Shown: piece by piece, positions 53,213 through 62,126 of the stretch
How the letters are laid out: every line of letters begins with the position of its first letter
Numbering within the stretch: the stretch's first letter is position 1
Source: Oscillospiraceae bacterium
Lineage (GTDB): Bacteria; Bacillota_A; Clostridia; Oscillospirales; Ruminococcaceae
Direction of reading: 5' to 3'
NCBI GenBank assembly: GCA_017829075.1
Contig: JAGAJA010000074.1
Span: 45,723-109,722, forward strand
DNA: 64,000 bases
Notes under the pieces: model-generated
The model's database searches: none
Seen by the model: only the letters and a program-made list of their open reading frames with translations
What the model was told of the DNA's origin: nothing
Program-made: the position numbers and the translations under genes

Positions 53213-54259
53213 ATGAAAAAAATGAGCTTATCCAATGATTATCTTTCTGCTTTCTGCCTGCAGATATCACTTCTGCTCCACGCGGGCATATCCATCGGAG
53301 ATGGATTACATATGTTGTCAGAGGATGAAGAGGATGCGCAGGTAAAGGAACTTCTATGCGCTATGAGTGAGCAGGTAGACGATGGATATCAGATCTCAGA
53401 GGCAATGGAACAGAGCGGATGCTTTCCGGATTATGTGGTCTACATGACCAAAACCGGAGAAGATACCGGACGGACAGAGTCGGCATTTAAAGCGCTTGCC
53501 GGTTATTATGAAGATCAGCGGAAATTGTCAGAGCGTATCCGAAGCGCCATTCTCTATCCGGTGATCCTTCTGATCTTAATGCTTTTGATCATTGGAGTTC
53601 TGCTGGTTCGTGTGCTTCCGATCTTTCATACGGTATATAAGCAGCTTGGCGGCAGTATGACCGGAATTGCGGCGGGACTGCTGCAGCTTGGAAATGTGCT
53701 TCGTGCAGCGCTGCCTGTGATCGGAATTGTGGTGGGAATTGTTGTTATAGCTGTGCTGGTTTTCTATTTTTCTGACAGCCTTCGGGCAAAGCTGACCGGT
53801 TGGATCAAAAGACGATATGGTGATCGGGGAATTTTACATAAGATTGGAATGGCGCGTTTTGCATCGGCGCTTTCCATGGGAATGATGAGTGGTCTTGCCA
53901 TTGAGGATGCGATGCGTACGGCAATGGGCTTCCATGAGGAATCGGAAAAGGTAAAAGCCGGATATGAGCAGTGTATTCAGAGTCTAGAACAGGGTGAACC
54001 CCTGGCGGAGTCGCTGAAAAAGGCAGAAGTTTTTCCTGCCCTGTACTGCAGAATGCTCTCCCTTGGCGTAAAAAGCGGCGCGGGTGATGATATTATGGCT
54101 GAGATCGCGCGAAGGCTGGATGATGATGCGAGCCGGTCCATCGACGGGGCAGTGGCAAAAATTGAGCCGACGATCGTGATCGTCACATCAATCCTGGTTG
54201 GCGTGATCCTTTTATCGGTAATGATCCCTCTGATGAATATTATGGCATCAATCGGTTAG
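53213..54259 (+). CDS. PilC/GspF-type inner-membrane platform protein (locus 2)
   Basis: The 348-residue protein has two tandem T2SSF domains, with 'LLLHAGISIGDGLHML ... GCFPDYVVYMTKTGEDTGRTESAFKALAGYY' and 'ASALSMGMMSGLAIEDAM ... AEVFPALYCRMLSLGVKSGAGDDIM', and the same C-terminal 'GVILLSVMIPLMNIMASIG' as the locus 1 protein. Membrane helices are at about 108-132, 150-185 and the C-terminus. It forms the expected platform for filament or pseudopilus assembly. The gene order and spacing copy locus 1. Confidence 0.9.
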   Translation: MKKMSLSNDYLSAFCLQISLLLHAGISIGDGLHMLSEDEEDAQVKELLCAMSEQVDDGYQISEAMEQSGCFPDYVVYMTKTGEDTGRTESAFKALAGYYEDQRKLSERIRSAILYPVILLILMLLIIGVLLVRVLPIFHTVYKQLGGSMTGIAAGLLQLGNVLRAALPVIGIVVGIVVIAVLVFYFSDSLRAKLTGWIKRRYGDRGILHKIGMARFASALSMGMMSGLAIEDAMRTAMGFHEESEKVKAGYEQCIQSLEQGEPLAESLKKAEVFPALYCRMLSLGVKSGAGDDIMAEIARRLDDDASRSIDGAVAKIEPTIVIVTSILVGVILLSVMIPLMNIMASIG

Positions 54260-54265
54260 GATGTG

Positions 54266-54616
54266 ATGGATATGGGGATGAAACATTATTTTCTGAAGAA
54301 GCTGTCGGCTCTGGCAAGGTATCTGATCATGCCGGTTCTGATGATGGCAGCAGTCTATATTCTTCTGATCAGTGCCGGAAATGTGAATGAGCGGCAGCAG
54401 GCGGAGAACCTGAAGCAGATGGAGGATACCATTCACAAAGCAGTTCTGAATTGCTATGCGATAGAGGGAAGTTATCCGGCAACACTCGACTATGTGGAAC
54501 AATATTACGGACTGCAGATCGATCATGACCGATATGATGTGTTCTACGAGGTATTTGCACAGAATATCATGCCGGAAATCACAGTGCTAGAAAAGGATAC
54601 AGAGAGTTCACAATAA
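54266..54616 (+). CDS. Small pilin-like membrane protein 1 (locus 2)
   Basis: The product is about 116 residues, with one hydrophobic helix at about 17-37 ('YLIMPVLMMAAVYILLISAG') and a small outside domain with 'CYAIEGSYPATLDYVEQYYGLQID', matching the 41848 product. No clear prepilin-peptidase site is visible. Start choice is uncertain among GTG 54263 and ATGs 54266, 54272 and 54278; the AGGA at 54258 suits 54266 or 54272. It probably represents a pilin or pseudopilin-like subunit. Confidence 0.72.
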   Translation: MDMGMKHYFLKKLSALARYLIMPVLMMAAVYILLISAGNVNERQQAENLKQMEDTIHKAVLNCYAIEGSYPATLDYVEQYYGLQIDHDRYDVFYEVFAQNIMPEITVLEKDTESSQ

Positions 54617-54627
54617 GGAATCGGAAT

Positions 54628-55161
54628 ATGAAAAAAGAGACAACGGGACACCGTATGGATGGTGTTTATGTGCTTTTGCTCTTTGCGGTTTTTGCAGGGT
54701 GCATTCTGATCGTGCTGCTGTTTGGCACATCTGCCTATGAAAAACTGGTAGAAAGAGATCGGGCAGCTTATGACCAGCGGACCGGCGTGCAGTATCTGGC
54801 CGCAAAGATCAGGCACAGCGACAGCGCGGATCATATATATGTAGGAAGTTTTTCCGACCGGACAAGTGTCGATGCGGATGAGATCAACACCCTGTATCTC
54901 CAGTTTGACGGAGAGGATGGGGAGATTGTTCCGGGTTTTTATACAAAAATTTATTATTATGATGGCTATATCAGAGAGGTTCTCTGCGCAGAAGATGGAG
55001 GTCTGCTGCCGGAGGACGGCAACGAGATCCTGGCGGCAGAGGGGCTTCAGATCTCGAAAGCTGGAAATCTGATCTCATTTTCCGTTACAAATGAGGACGG
55101 GACAGAAAGCAGTATGAAGATAGCAGTGCGAAGCGGAGGGATGAACGATGGAACGGAATGA
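54628..55161 (+). CDS. Single-span protein, DUF4860-like (locus 2)
   Basis: The 177-residue protein has a membrane helix at about 11-35 ('VYVLLLFAVFAGCILIVLLFG') and a beta-rich outside domain ('QYLAAKIRHSDSADHIYVGSF', 'LYLQFDGEDGEIVPGFYTKIYYYDGYIREVL', read in parts). Helix placement, size and the order of strands match the 42170 product. Together they define one component of the seven-gene set. Biochemical role unknown. The gene overlaps the next by 14 bases. Confidence 0.7.
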   Translation: MKKETTGHRMDGVYVLLLFAVFAGCILIVLLFGTSAYEKLVERDRAAYDQRTGVQYLAAKIRHSDSADHIYVGSFSDRTSVDADEINTLYLQFDGEDGEIVPGFYTKIYYYDGYIREVLCAEDGGLLPEDGNEILAAEGLQISKAGNLISFSVTNEDGTESSMKIAVRSGGMNDGTE

Positions 55162-55585
55162 AAGTAAAGCTCCGCTTGTGTTAATGGAACAGGTCATCAT
55201 GGTGTTGGTGTTTGCACTGGTGTCGGCAGTCTGCATACAGGCGTTTGCGCTGGCGAGAACGACTTCCCTTCGGATGACTGAGCGGGATCATGCCATGAAC
55301 GTCAGCCAGACACTGGCAGAGACAGTGAAAGCATGCGTCGGTGATCCGGAAGCGGTCTGCAAAGAGATTGGTGGCGGGATCGACGGAGAACAGCTCTTTT
55401 TTTATTATGACTCTGACTGGAAGGTAGTTTCGACATCAGCGGATGCGTCTTTTCGGATGGTTTTTGAAAAGGAAGCGGGTGATGGGTTCTGTAAGTATGG
55501 TAGGATCACCGTTTCCGACACCGACGGAGAGCGGGAGATCTTTTCCATGAGAGTGGCATGGCAGGGGGAAGAGGCGAATGAATAA
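55148..55585 (+). CDS. Pilin-like membrane protein 2 (locus 2)
   Basis: The 145-residue protein begins with a short charged segment, then a hydrophobic helix with one internal Glu ('LVLMEQVIMVLVFALVSAV', about 9-27), a polar helix ('ERDHAMNVSQTLAETVKAC') and a C-terminal beta domain. The Glu placement is pilin-like, but the residue before the presumed cleavage point is not the usual Gly. It is the counterpart of the 42652 product and overlaps both neighbours. Confidence 0.7.
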   Translation: MERNESKAPLVLMEQVIMVLVFALVSAVCIQAFALARTTSLRMTERDHAMNVSQTLAETVKACVGDPEAVCKEIGGGIDGEQLFFYYDSDWKVVSTSADASFRMVFEKEAGDGFCKYGRITVSDTDGEREIFSMRVAWQGEEANE

Positions 55586-55988
55586 AAAGACAAATATTCC
55601 GGCTCCGGTGGGTGGAAGTTCCTTGCTGGTAATCTTTTCTGTGCTGTGTTTTTCGGTTTTTTCCATTCTGGTGCTGGCTACTGTAAAGGCAGATGAGAGA
55701 CTGGCGGATGCAGGTTTCGAGGCAGTTACGGCTTATTATGAGGCGGATTGTGAGGCGGAACGCATTCTGGGCGAACTGCGTGCCGGAGTTGTGGAAGACG
55801 GTGTGACTCAAAATGGTCAGATTTATACCTATCAATGTCCGGTGAACGATACACAGAGTCTCAATGTGGTGGTGGAGATCACCGATGAAGCATATGAGAT
55901 CCATGAGTGGAGATTGCAAGAGACGGTTGACTGGAAGCCGGATGAGTACATCGAATTGTTGGATGTAGAGGACCTTGCGGAGGAGTAG
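55578..55988 (+). CDS. PilX-like single-span protein (locus 2)
   Basis: The 136-residue protein has two Gly before a hydrophobic helix (about 12-35, 'GGSSLLVIFSVLCFSVFSILV'), then 'AVTAYYEADCEAERILGELRAG' and a short beta domain with 'WRLQETVDW'. It is the counterpart of the 43103 product and similar in arrangement to PilX-type minor pilins. ATG at 55578 follows GGGGGAAGAGG. The pilT-type gene begins three bases after its stop codon. Confidence 0.72.
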   Translation: MNKKTNIPAPVGGSSLLVIFSVLCFSVFSILVLATVKADERLADAGFEAVTAYYEADCEAERILGELRAGVVEDGVTQNGQIYTYQCPVNDTQSLNVVVEITDEAYEIHEWRLQETVDWKPDEYIELLDVEDLAEE

Positions 55989-55991
55989 AAG

Positions 55992-57083
55992 ATGGAAGTA
56001 GAAACCAGTTATTACCAGCAGCTGCTGGAACAGTATTTAAAGAAAGCGGTGGATGATGGTGCATCAGACCTGTTCATCATCGCCGGTGGAAAGGTGAGCT
56101 ATAAGGTGGACGGTGCCATTCAGGATCTCTCTGAGGAGAAGGTGTTTCCGGATCAGACCAAGGAACTGATCCAGGCGCTTTATGCGATGGCAGGTCGCGA
56201 CATGCGTAAATACCAGACGGATGGAGACGATGATTTTTCTTTCGCGAAGGCAGGGCTTGCACGTTTTCGTGTCAATGCGTTTCGTCAGAGAGGATCTTTG
56301 GCAGCAGTTATTCGTATCGTACAGTTTGATATTCCGGATTACAGGGATCTGCAGATTCCGGAAGAGGTGATGAAGATCGCCAAAGAGCAGCATGGAATGG
56401 TCATTATTTCCGGAACGGCCGGTAGCGGAAAATCCACGACACAGGCGTGTATCATTGACAAGATCAATCAGGAACGCGCAGCACATGTCATCACGCTGGA
56501 GGATCCGATCGAGTATCTGCACCGCAATAATAAGTCTCTGATCAGTCAGAGAGAGATCGCCCTTGACACGCATGACTATCTGTCTGCGTTACGTGCATGT
56601 CTCAGGCAGGCTCCGGATGTGATCCAGCTTGGCGAGATGAGAGATTATGAGACGATCCGTACGGCGATGACGGCAGCCGAGACCGGACATTTACTGATGG
56701 CGACGCTGCATACCAGAGGAGCTGTCAACACGATCGACCGTATCATTGATACGTTCCCTTCACAGCAGCAGGAACAGATCCGTACGCAGCTGGCAGCGGT
56801 GCTGATCACAGTTGTATCCCAACAGCTGGTTCCGGATGTAAACGGAAAGATGACACCGGTTTTTGAGATCATGCATGTAAACAGTGCGATTAAAAACATG
56901 ATCCGTGACAATAAGAGTTATCAGATCGATAATGCGATCCAGACATCAGCGGCAGAGGGAATGATCTCCATGGATCAGTCCCTGATCACTCTTTTCCAGA
57001 ACGGGAAGATCACGGCGGATACAGCTGTGGAGTATGCGGTGAATCCGGATCAGGTGGCGCGCAAGATCAAGGGGCGCGGATAA
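55992..57083 (+). CDS. PilT-type ATPase (locus 2)
   Basis: The 363-residue ATPase has 'GASDLFIIAGGKVSYKVDG', Walker A 'ISGTAGSGKSTTQAC', Asp box 'ITLEDPIEYLHRN', Walker B 'IQLGEMRDYETIRTAMTAAETG' and His box 'ATLHTRGA'. By eye more than half of the aligned residues equal those of the 43643 product. It lacks the N-terminal extension of PilB assembly motors. As in locus 1 it closes the unit and is the only ATPase. Confidence 0.9.
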   Translation: MEVETSYYQQLLEQYLKKAVDDGASDLFIIAGGKVSYKVDGAIQDLSEEKVFPDQTKELIQALYAMAGRDMRKYQTDGDDDFSFAKAGLARFRVNAFRQRGSLAAVIRIVQFDIPDYRDLQIPEEVMKIAKEQHGMVIISGTAGSGKSTTQACIIDKINQERAAHVITLEDPIEYLHRNNKSLISQREIALDTHDYLSALRACLRQAPDVIQLGEMRDYETIRTAMTAAETGHLLMATLHTRGAVNTIDRIIDTFPSQQQEQIRTQLAAVLITVVSQQLVPDVNGKMTPVFEIMHVNSAIKNMIRDNKSYQIDNAIQTSAAEGMISMDQSLITLFQNGKITADTAVEYAVNPDQVARKIKGRG

Positions 57084-57159
57084 TTGATGGGATTTGTGCA
57101 AAAGAACCAAAGACTCAAACGTTTTCGTGAAAACAATTAGGAAAAATGCCGAAAACGCG

Positions 57160-57188
57160 TTGCATTCTCAGCTGGTCCATGTTATATT
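57160..57188 (+). promoter_or_regulatory. Promoter of the second NPETG surface protein
   Basis: TTGCAT (57160-57165) and TATATT (57183-57188) have a 17-base spacer in the 217-base gap after the pilT-type gene. The leader is about 105 bases, and GGGAAGG precedes the ATG at 57301. A short perfect hairpin (GTTTTC/GAAAAC, 57121-57134) lies upstream. Confidence 0.65.
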
Positions 57189-57300
57189 AAGATAATAAGA
57201 CATATTGTACCTAAAATGCAGTGTATGGAATTACTTATTTGACATTTGCTGTTTGATAATATTAGAAGGTTCTTGTTGTGAGAAAGGGAAGGTAGACGAC

Positions 57301-59109
57301 ATGAATAGAAAAACAGTGGACAGTATTTTAAAAGGGGTTGCAGGTGTTAGCCTTGCATTTGGCGGGGTGAGCGTACTGTCAGATGCGAACCTTGTGTATG
57401 CGAGCGAGGTGGAGCAGCCGGAAGAGACGACGCAGGAAGAGAGTAGTTCGAAAGTGACAGAGCCAGAGGAGTCGAGCGTTGTGGACGAGACCCCATCTAC
57501 CGAAAGTGATCAGAGCGATTCCGGCGAGACAGAGGAATCTGCATTTAAAGCTGAACGCGAAGCGTTTATAGCCGGTCAGCCCGAGGACACTTGTACCATG
57601 AGTACGGCAGCCGGTGCTATGAAGAATGCAGCAGAAGCTATTGAGAAAGCTGCTCAGGAAACTGCACAAGAGGACACGCCTACCGATGAGGAAGGTTCTG
57701 AAGGTGAAAGTGTTTCAGAGGGGGAGAACACCACTCAGACCCTCAAAGATGACGACACTGATCAGAATCAGACAGAGGACAACGTCGATCAGAATCAGAC
57801 AGAGGGCAACGCGGAAAATCAGGCGACCGATGCAGAGAGCCAGAAGAAGATCGAGGAGTTAAAAGCTGCGGTTGATGCTGCACAGAAAAAGGTAGATGAC
57901 AATGTGGCTGCCGCGAAGAACGGAAAGATTGACGCCAGTTATTACCGCGCGGCTGACGAGCTGGTAAAGGCTATGATCGAGTATTACGCTGCTGTGGAAG
58001 GTTTTGACGGCGACATCGATTTTACGAATGGTTATTGTAACAATAAATGGGTTTCTAATGGTATTGACCATAACAATAATTTTAAGCAAAACTACTTAGA
58101 GACTACATATACGTCCGGCGATATGCAGGATATCGTATATTACGATTATGTGAATGCAGATAAGGATGGTAATATTCTGACCGGTACCTCATCCGAGAGT
58201 GACGCAACCCAAATTGATCATATTGTTGTTTTAGAGAAGACACCGATCTTTGCTGTCGACGGCGAGAATGATTTATTTACTTTTGAGCGCGATGAATTCA
58301 GAAACATCATTGCATATATAGTAAATGGTGAGAAGATCGATGTTATAGTTAACGAAAGCGGTGAGAGGGTTATTGCTGAATCCGTAGATGAAGAGGGGGC
58401 TGTTGTATCGACAACCGTTACCGGAAATAATGCTTCCGGATATACAGTGACGAGAACAAAATCTGTAACGAATGCAGATGGAAGTACGGAACAGACTACT
58501 TTATCTAAAATATATACCGTGTTAAAAGGATTCTCAGGTGAGAACGGCGGCAAAGGTGAGGTCTACAAAAAAGATCTGGTGAAGGACGACAATGGAGGAA
58601 CAGGGGACTCTACTGACCCGGAGATTCCTGCTGAGCCGGAGACGCCTGCTGAGCCGGAGACACCTATTGTGCCGGAGACATCTGCTGAGCCGGAGACACC
58701 TGCAGTACCGGAGACACCTGCTGAACCGGAGACACCTACAGTACCGGAGACACCTGCTGAGCCGGAGGCACCTTCCGCACCTGAGGCACCTCAGTCCGAA
58801 ACTCAGGAAACAGAGATTGCAGACGAGGATGTACCGCTTTCAGACGTAGCTGATGTTATCGATGAGGACACTGATCTGGATGATGAACAGGATGCGGACG
58901 AGCAGGACAAGGATCTGACAGACCTTGAGGATGAAGAAGTGCCGCTTGCGGTGCTTGATCTGGATGAGCCGGTGGATATTCCTGATGAAGATGTACCGCT
59001 TTCAGAGAATCCTGAGACCGGTGATGCAATGACAGCCACATGGTTAGGAACTGCGGCTGCATCAGTTGCAGGGCTGTTTGGAGCTTCCAGAAAGAAGAGA
59101 AAAGGATAA
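57301..59109 (+). CDS. Cell-wall-anchored surface protein with Pro-Glu-Thr repeats and NPETG signal
   Basis: The 602-residue protein has a signal peptide (cleavage after 'LVYASEV', near residue 39) and a Glu/Ser/Thr-rich acidic region with short 'DQNQTE' repeats (~155-170). A globular part lies at about 190-420 ('GKIDASYYRAADELVKAMIEYY', 'GYTVTRTKSVTNADGS'), followed by a 'PETPAEPE'-type repeat. DEDVPL-type blocks and a C-terminal NPETG + hydrophobic helix + RKKRK tail end the protein. The ATG at 57301 fits the signal peptide; upstream in-frame codons lack a ribosome site. No known domain is recognised in the globular part. It follows locus 2 as the Asp-Thr protein follows locus 1. Confidence 0.82.
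   Translation: MNRKTVDSILKGVAGVSLAFGGVSVLSDANLVYASEVEQPEETTQEESSSKVTEPEESSVVDETPSTESDQSDSGETEESAFKAEREAFIAGQPEDTCTMSTAAGAMKNAAEAIEKAAQETAQEDTPTDEEGSEGESVSEGENTTQTLKDDDTDQNQTEDNVDQNQTEGNAENQATDAESQKKIEELKAAVDAAQKKVDDNVAAAKNGKIDASYYRAADELVKAMIEYYAAVEGFDGDIDFTNGYCNNKWVSNGIDHNNNFKQNYLETTYTSGDMQDIVYYDYVNADKDGNILTGTSSESDATQIDHIVVLEKTPIFAVDGENDLFTFERDEFRNIIAYIVNGEKIDVIVNESGERVIAESVDEEGAVVSTTVTGNNASGYTVTRTKSVTNADGSTEQTTLSKIYTVLKGFSGENGGKGEVYKKDLVKDDNGGTGDSTDPEIPAEPETPAEPETPIVPETSAEPETPAVPETPAEPETPTVPETPAEPEAPSAPEAPQSETQETEIADEDVPLSDVADVIDEDTDLDDEQDADEQDKDLTDLEDEEVPLAVLDLDEPVDIPDEDVPLSENPETGDAMTATWLGTAAASVAGLFGASRKKRKG
58617..58790 (+). repeat. Pro-Glu-Thr coding repeat
   Basis: About nine imperfect copies of an 18-base unit encode variants of (V/A)PETPA/EPETPA. 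Such PE/PT-rich stalks often cross the cell wall in LPXTG-type proteins. Confidence 0.85.
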
Positions 59110-59129
59110 TGCATAAATAATAAAGCAAC

Positions 59130-59163
59130 AAATAGTGACCGTTGGGTACAGCGGTCACTATTT
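59130..59163 (+). terminator. Long hairpin terminator after the surface protein
   Basis: AAATAGTGACCG pairs with CGGTCACTATTT. The arms extend outward, with a bulge, to ATGCATAAATA/TATTTATGCAT (59109-59173), giving an unusually long, nearly symmetrical hairpin that could act in both directions. There is no long T tract, only TTTATTTAT. Confidence 0.7.
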
Positions 59164-59192
59164 ATTTATGCATGAAAGAGGAGGAGCAGCAG

Positions 59193-62009
59193 ATGACGTA
59201 TGATCTGAGCGGTGTATGGACTGCGGATATCGGTGACGGCAAAACATATGAGATCAAACTTCCGGGCACGCTGGATGAGAGCGGGATCGGACATCCGGAC
59301 ACGGGTTCTGATCAGTGGCATCCGGATGCAGGGCTGGGAAATGCGGGGGAGGATTTTGACGCAGATGCTCCCATAGGGACCCGGTTTACCAGAAAGCATA
59401 CCTTTGAGGGTGAGGTCGTTTTTACAAAAAAGATCTCGTTTCAGAGGATACCGGGAAAACGTTATTTTCTGGAAGCAGAGCGTGCGCGTTGTCTGCGGTT
59501 GATGGCTGATGGAAAGGAAGTCCCGCATGCTGTGGCGCCTACCATCAGTACGCCGCATGTGTTTGAAATCACACAGGCACTGTTCGATGCGTCAATGCAG
59601 GAGAAAACAGATCAGGCTGTGCGTGGGCTGCCGGTATCTGAACTCAAACTGACATTTCTGTCAGATAACAGCTATCCCGGACTGCCGCATGATGCCATTG
59701 TATATTCTTCCGCGGCGACGGACGAGACACAGACCAACTGGAACGGAATTTTGGGAAATTTTCGCATCCGTCAGGAGGAGCCGGTGTTCATTTCCGGCAT
59801 TCGTGTGTATCCGATGGGAGTGAAGGTGACGGTTCATGTAGAATTGTCGGCAGCAGAACCCTATCAGGGCAGACTGGTCGTGGTTAGCGAGGCATTACAG
59901 TGTGCTTCGGGCGCCGATTGTGTGAAAGGCAGACCGGCAGCGGTTGAGCGGGAAATAGAACTTCCGACAGGAATGTCAGAGATCATTTTTGAAGACTTGC
60001 CCTTATCCCCTGCTGCAAAACATTGGGATGAGGGCGAGGGTAATCTTTATGAGCTGACGGCAAAACTGGCAGACAATGAGGACACAGCAAAAACGGTCAC
60101 CTTTGGCATCCGGGATTTCGGAGATGACGGAAGCGGCAGACTGGCATTAAATGGCAGGCGGATCTTTCTGCGGAGTGAGGCAAACTGCGCTGTTTTCCCG
60201 GAGACGGGGCATCCGCCGATGACGGAAGAGGAATGGAACGATATTTTACTTCGCTATCAGTCTTACGGAGTCAACTGCATGCGCTTTCACTCTCACTGTC
60301 CGCCGGAAGCGGCGTTTACGGCAGCAGACAGGCTGGGGATGCTGATGCAGCCGGAACTGTCACACTGGAATCCGAAAGACGCCTTTGAAACAGAGGAGAG
60401 CTACCGCTATTATCAGACGGAATTGACGCAGATGTTACATATGCTGGCAAACCATCCTTCTTTTGTGATGCTGACGCTGGGCAATGAGCTGCATGCTTCC
60501 GCTCTTGGACATGAAAGAATGGATGCGCTGCTGCGGCTTTCCCATGAGATCGATCCTACGAGAATGATCGCAAATGGTTCCAATGTGCATTACGGAGAGA
60601 TCGGCTGTGATGCTGCCAGTGATTTTTATACCACACAGAAGTTTTACAATGAAGAAGTGCGCGGCACTTTTTCAAATATGGAAGGGTACATCAATCATCA
60701 ATATCCCAATGCAAGGACAAACTATGATGATGCGATGCGCGCCATAAGAAAAACATACAAAAAGCCGGTGTTCAGCTTCGAAGTGGGACAGTATGAGATC
60801 TTACCGGATTTTGATGAACTGGAGCAATTCAAAGGGATATCCGATCCGGCAAATCTGAGACTGATCCAAAAGAAGGTGGCGGAGCAGGGGATGACCGGAG
60901 ACTGGAAGGGCTATGTGGAAGCAACGGGAGAACTGTCCCTCATCGGGTATCGGGAGGAGATCGAAGCGGCCATGCGGACAGAGGCACTGTCGGGCATTTC
61001 CCTGCTGGGACTGCAGGACTTTCCGGGGCAGGGCACAGCGTTGGTGGGAATGATGAACGCGCATCTGCAGCCCAAGCCGTTTGCGTTCGCCGAACCGGAA
61101 CGTTTTTCCGCCTTTTTCCGGGATCAGCTTCCACTGGTGCTTATGGAAAAATACACCTATGAAAATACGGAAACGATAGAGGCTGCCGTGCAGGTGGCAA
61201 ACTTTGGAAAAGAGGAGATCCGGGATGTATTGCGTTATGAACTGCGGGAAAAGGATGCCTTGATCGCTGCCGGTGAGGCGGTTGTGAACGGACAGAAAGA
61301 AAGGTGTATCGTATGCCCCGCCGGTTGGCTGACGAATGCCGGTGTGATAAAGGTTGCGTTGGATGAGATAAAGAAACCGTCACGGCTGGATCTGTATGTA
61401 TGGATCGGAGAATTAAAGAACAGCTATCCGGTCTGGGTATATCCGAAGACGCAGCCTTGCCGGAAAGAGTCAAACGTATATGAGACAGAGCATTTTGACG
61501 CAAAGACAAGGGAAGTGCTGCAACAGGGCGGAACGGTCTACCTGACCCCGCCTTCCACGAAAGAAGCGCTGCCTGATTCCATACAGGCGCAATTTACCAC
61601 GGATTTCTGGTCCGTGGGAACTTTTCCGGGACAGGAGGGAGCGATGGGACAGCTGATCGATGAAAAACATCCGCTGTTTCAGTATTTTCCGACAGAATTT
61701 CATACGAACTGGCAGTGGTGGCCCATGGCGGTGCAGCGGGCAGTCATTTTGCCGCAGCGGTATGAGACGATCATTGCAGAGATGGACAGCTATGCGTTTC
61801 TGCGCCCGATGGCGCAGCTTCTGGAGTGCCGCTGCCTGAACGGGAAACTGCTGTTTTCTTCCATGGGGCTTCAAAACCTGCAGCAATATCCGGAATGTCG
61901 GGCACTGTTGCATGCGATCTATTGCTATCTGGATTCAGAGGAATTTGCACCGAGACAGCAGATCGCACCGGAGGTGTTTGAGAAACTGGTGCCATGTGGG
62001 AAGGGATGA
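59193..62009 (+). CDS. Glycoside hydrolase family 2 enzyme
   Basis: The 938-residue, apparently cytoplasmic enzyme (no signal peptide) has a GH2 N-terminal jelly roll ('LSGVWTADIGDGKTYEIKLPGTLDESGIG' in parts), an Ig-like domain and a TIM barrel. The acid/base Glu is in 'VMLTLGNELHAS' (near residue 430) and the probable nucleophile is in 'PVFSFEVGQYEI' (near 530). An extra beta-rich C-terminal region follows. Substrate (a beta-galactoside, glucuronide or mannoside) cannot be told from sequence. ATG at 59193 follows GAGGAGG; an ATG at 59172 overlaps that site. Confidence 0.88.
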   Translation: MTYDLSGVWTADIGDGKTYEIKLPGTLDESGIGHPDTGSDQWHPDAGLGNAGEDFDADAPIGTRFTRKHTFEGEVVFTKKISFQRIPGKRYFLEAERARCLRLMADGKEVPHAVAPTISTPHVFEITQALFDASMQEKTDQAVRGLPVSELKLTFLSDNSYPGLPHDAIVYSSAATDETQTNWNGILGNFRIRQEEPVFISGIRVYPMGVKVTVHVELSAAEPYQGRLVVVSEALQCASGADCVKGRPAAVEREIELPTGMSEIIFEDLPLSPAAKHWDEGEGNLYELTAKLADNEDTAKTVTFGIRDFGDDGSGRLALNGRRIFLRSEANCAVFPETGHPPMTEEEWNDILLRYQSYGVNCMRFHSHCPPEAAFTAADRLGMLMQPELSHWNPKDAFETEESYRYYQTELTQMLHMLANHPSFVMLTLGNELHASALGHERMDALLRLSHEIDPTRMIANGSNVHYGEIGCDAASDFYTTQKFYNEEVRGTFSNMEGYINHQYPNARTNYDDAMRAIRKTYKKPVFSFEVGQYEILPDFDELEQFKGISDPANLRLIQKKVAEQGMTGDWKGYVEATGELSLIGYREEIEAAMRTEALSGISLLGLQDFPGQGTALVGMMNAHLQPKPFAFAEPERFSAFFRDQLPLVLMEKYTYENTETIEAAVQVANFGKEEIRDVLRYELREKDALIAAGEAVVNGQKERCIVCPAGWLTNAGVIKVALDEIKKPSRLDLYVWIGELKNSYPVWVYPKTQPCRKESNVYETEHFDAKTREVLQQGGTVYLTPPSTKEALPDSIQAQFTTDFWSVGTFPGQEGAMGQLIDEKHPLFQYFPTEFHTNWQWWPMAVQRAVILPQRYETIIAEMDSYAFLRPMAQLLECRCLNGKLLFSSMGLQNLQQYPECRALLHAIYCYLDSEEFAPRQQIAPEVFEKLVPCGKG

Positions 62010-62065
62010 TTCCAAAAGACGGTGTGCATCTCACTCGCAAAAAATGCATCTTACTGTGCGGACCA

Positions 62066-62094
62066 TTGTAAATAAAAAGATACCCATCTATAAT
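62066..62094 (+). promoter_or_regulatory. Promoter of the hydrolase-LytTR unit
   Basis: TTGTAA (62066-62071) and TATAAT (62089-62094) have a 17-base spacer and lie 32 bases before the ATG at 62127. Confidence 0.7.
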
Positions 62095-62126
62095 TGCCTT
62101 AACTTAAGAAGGGAAAGGTGATCGTG

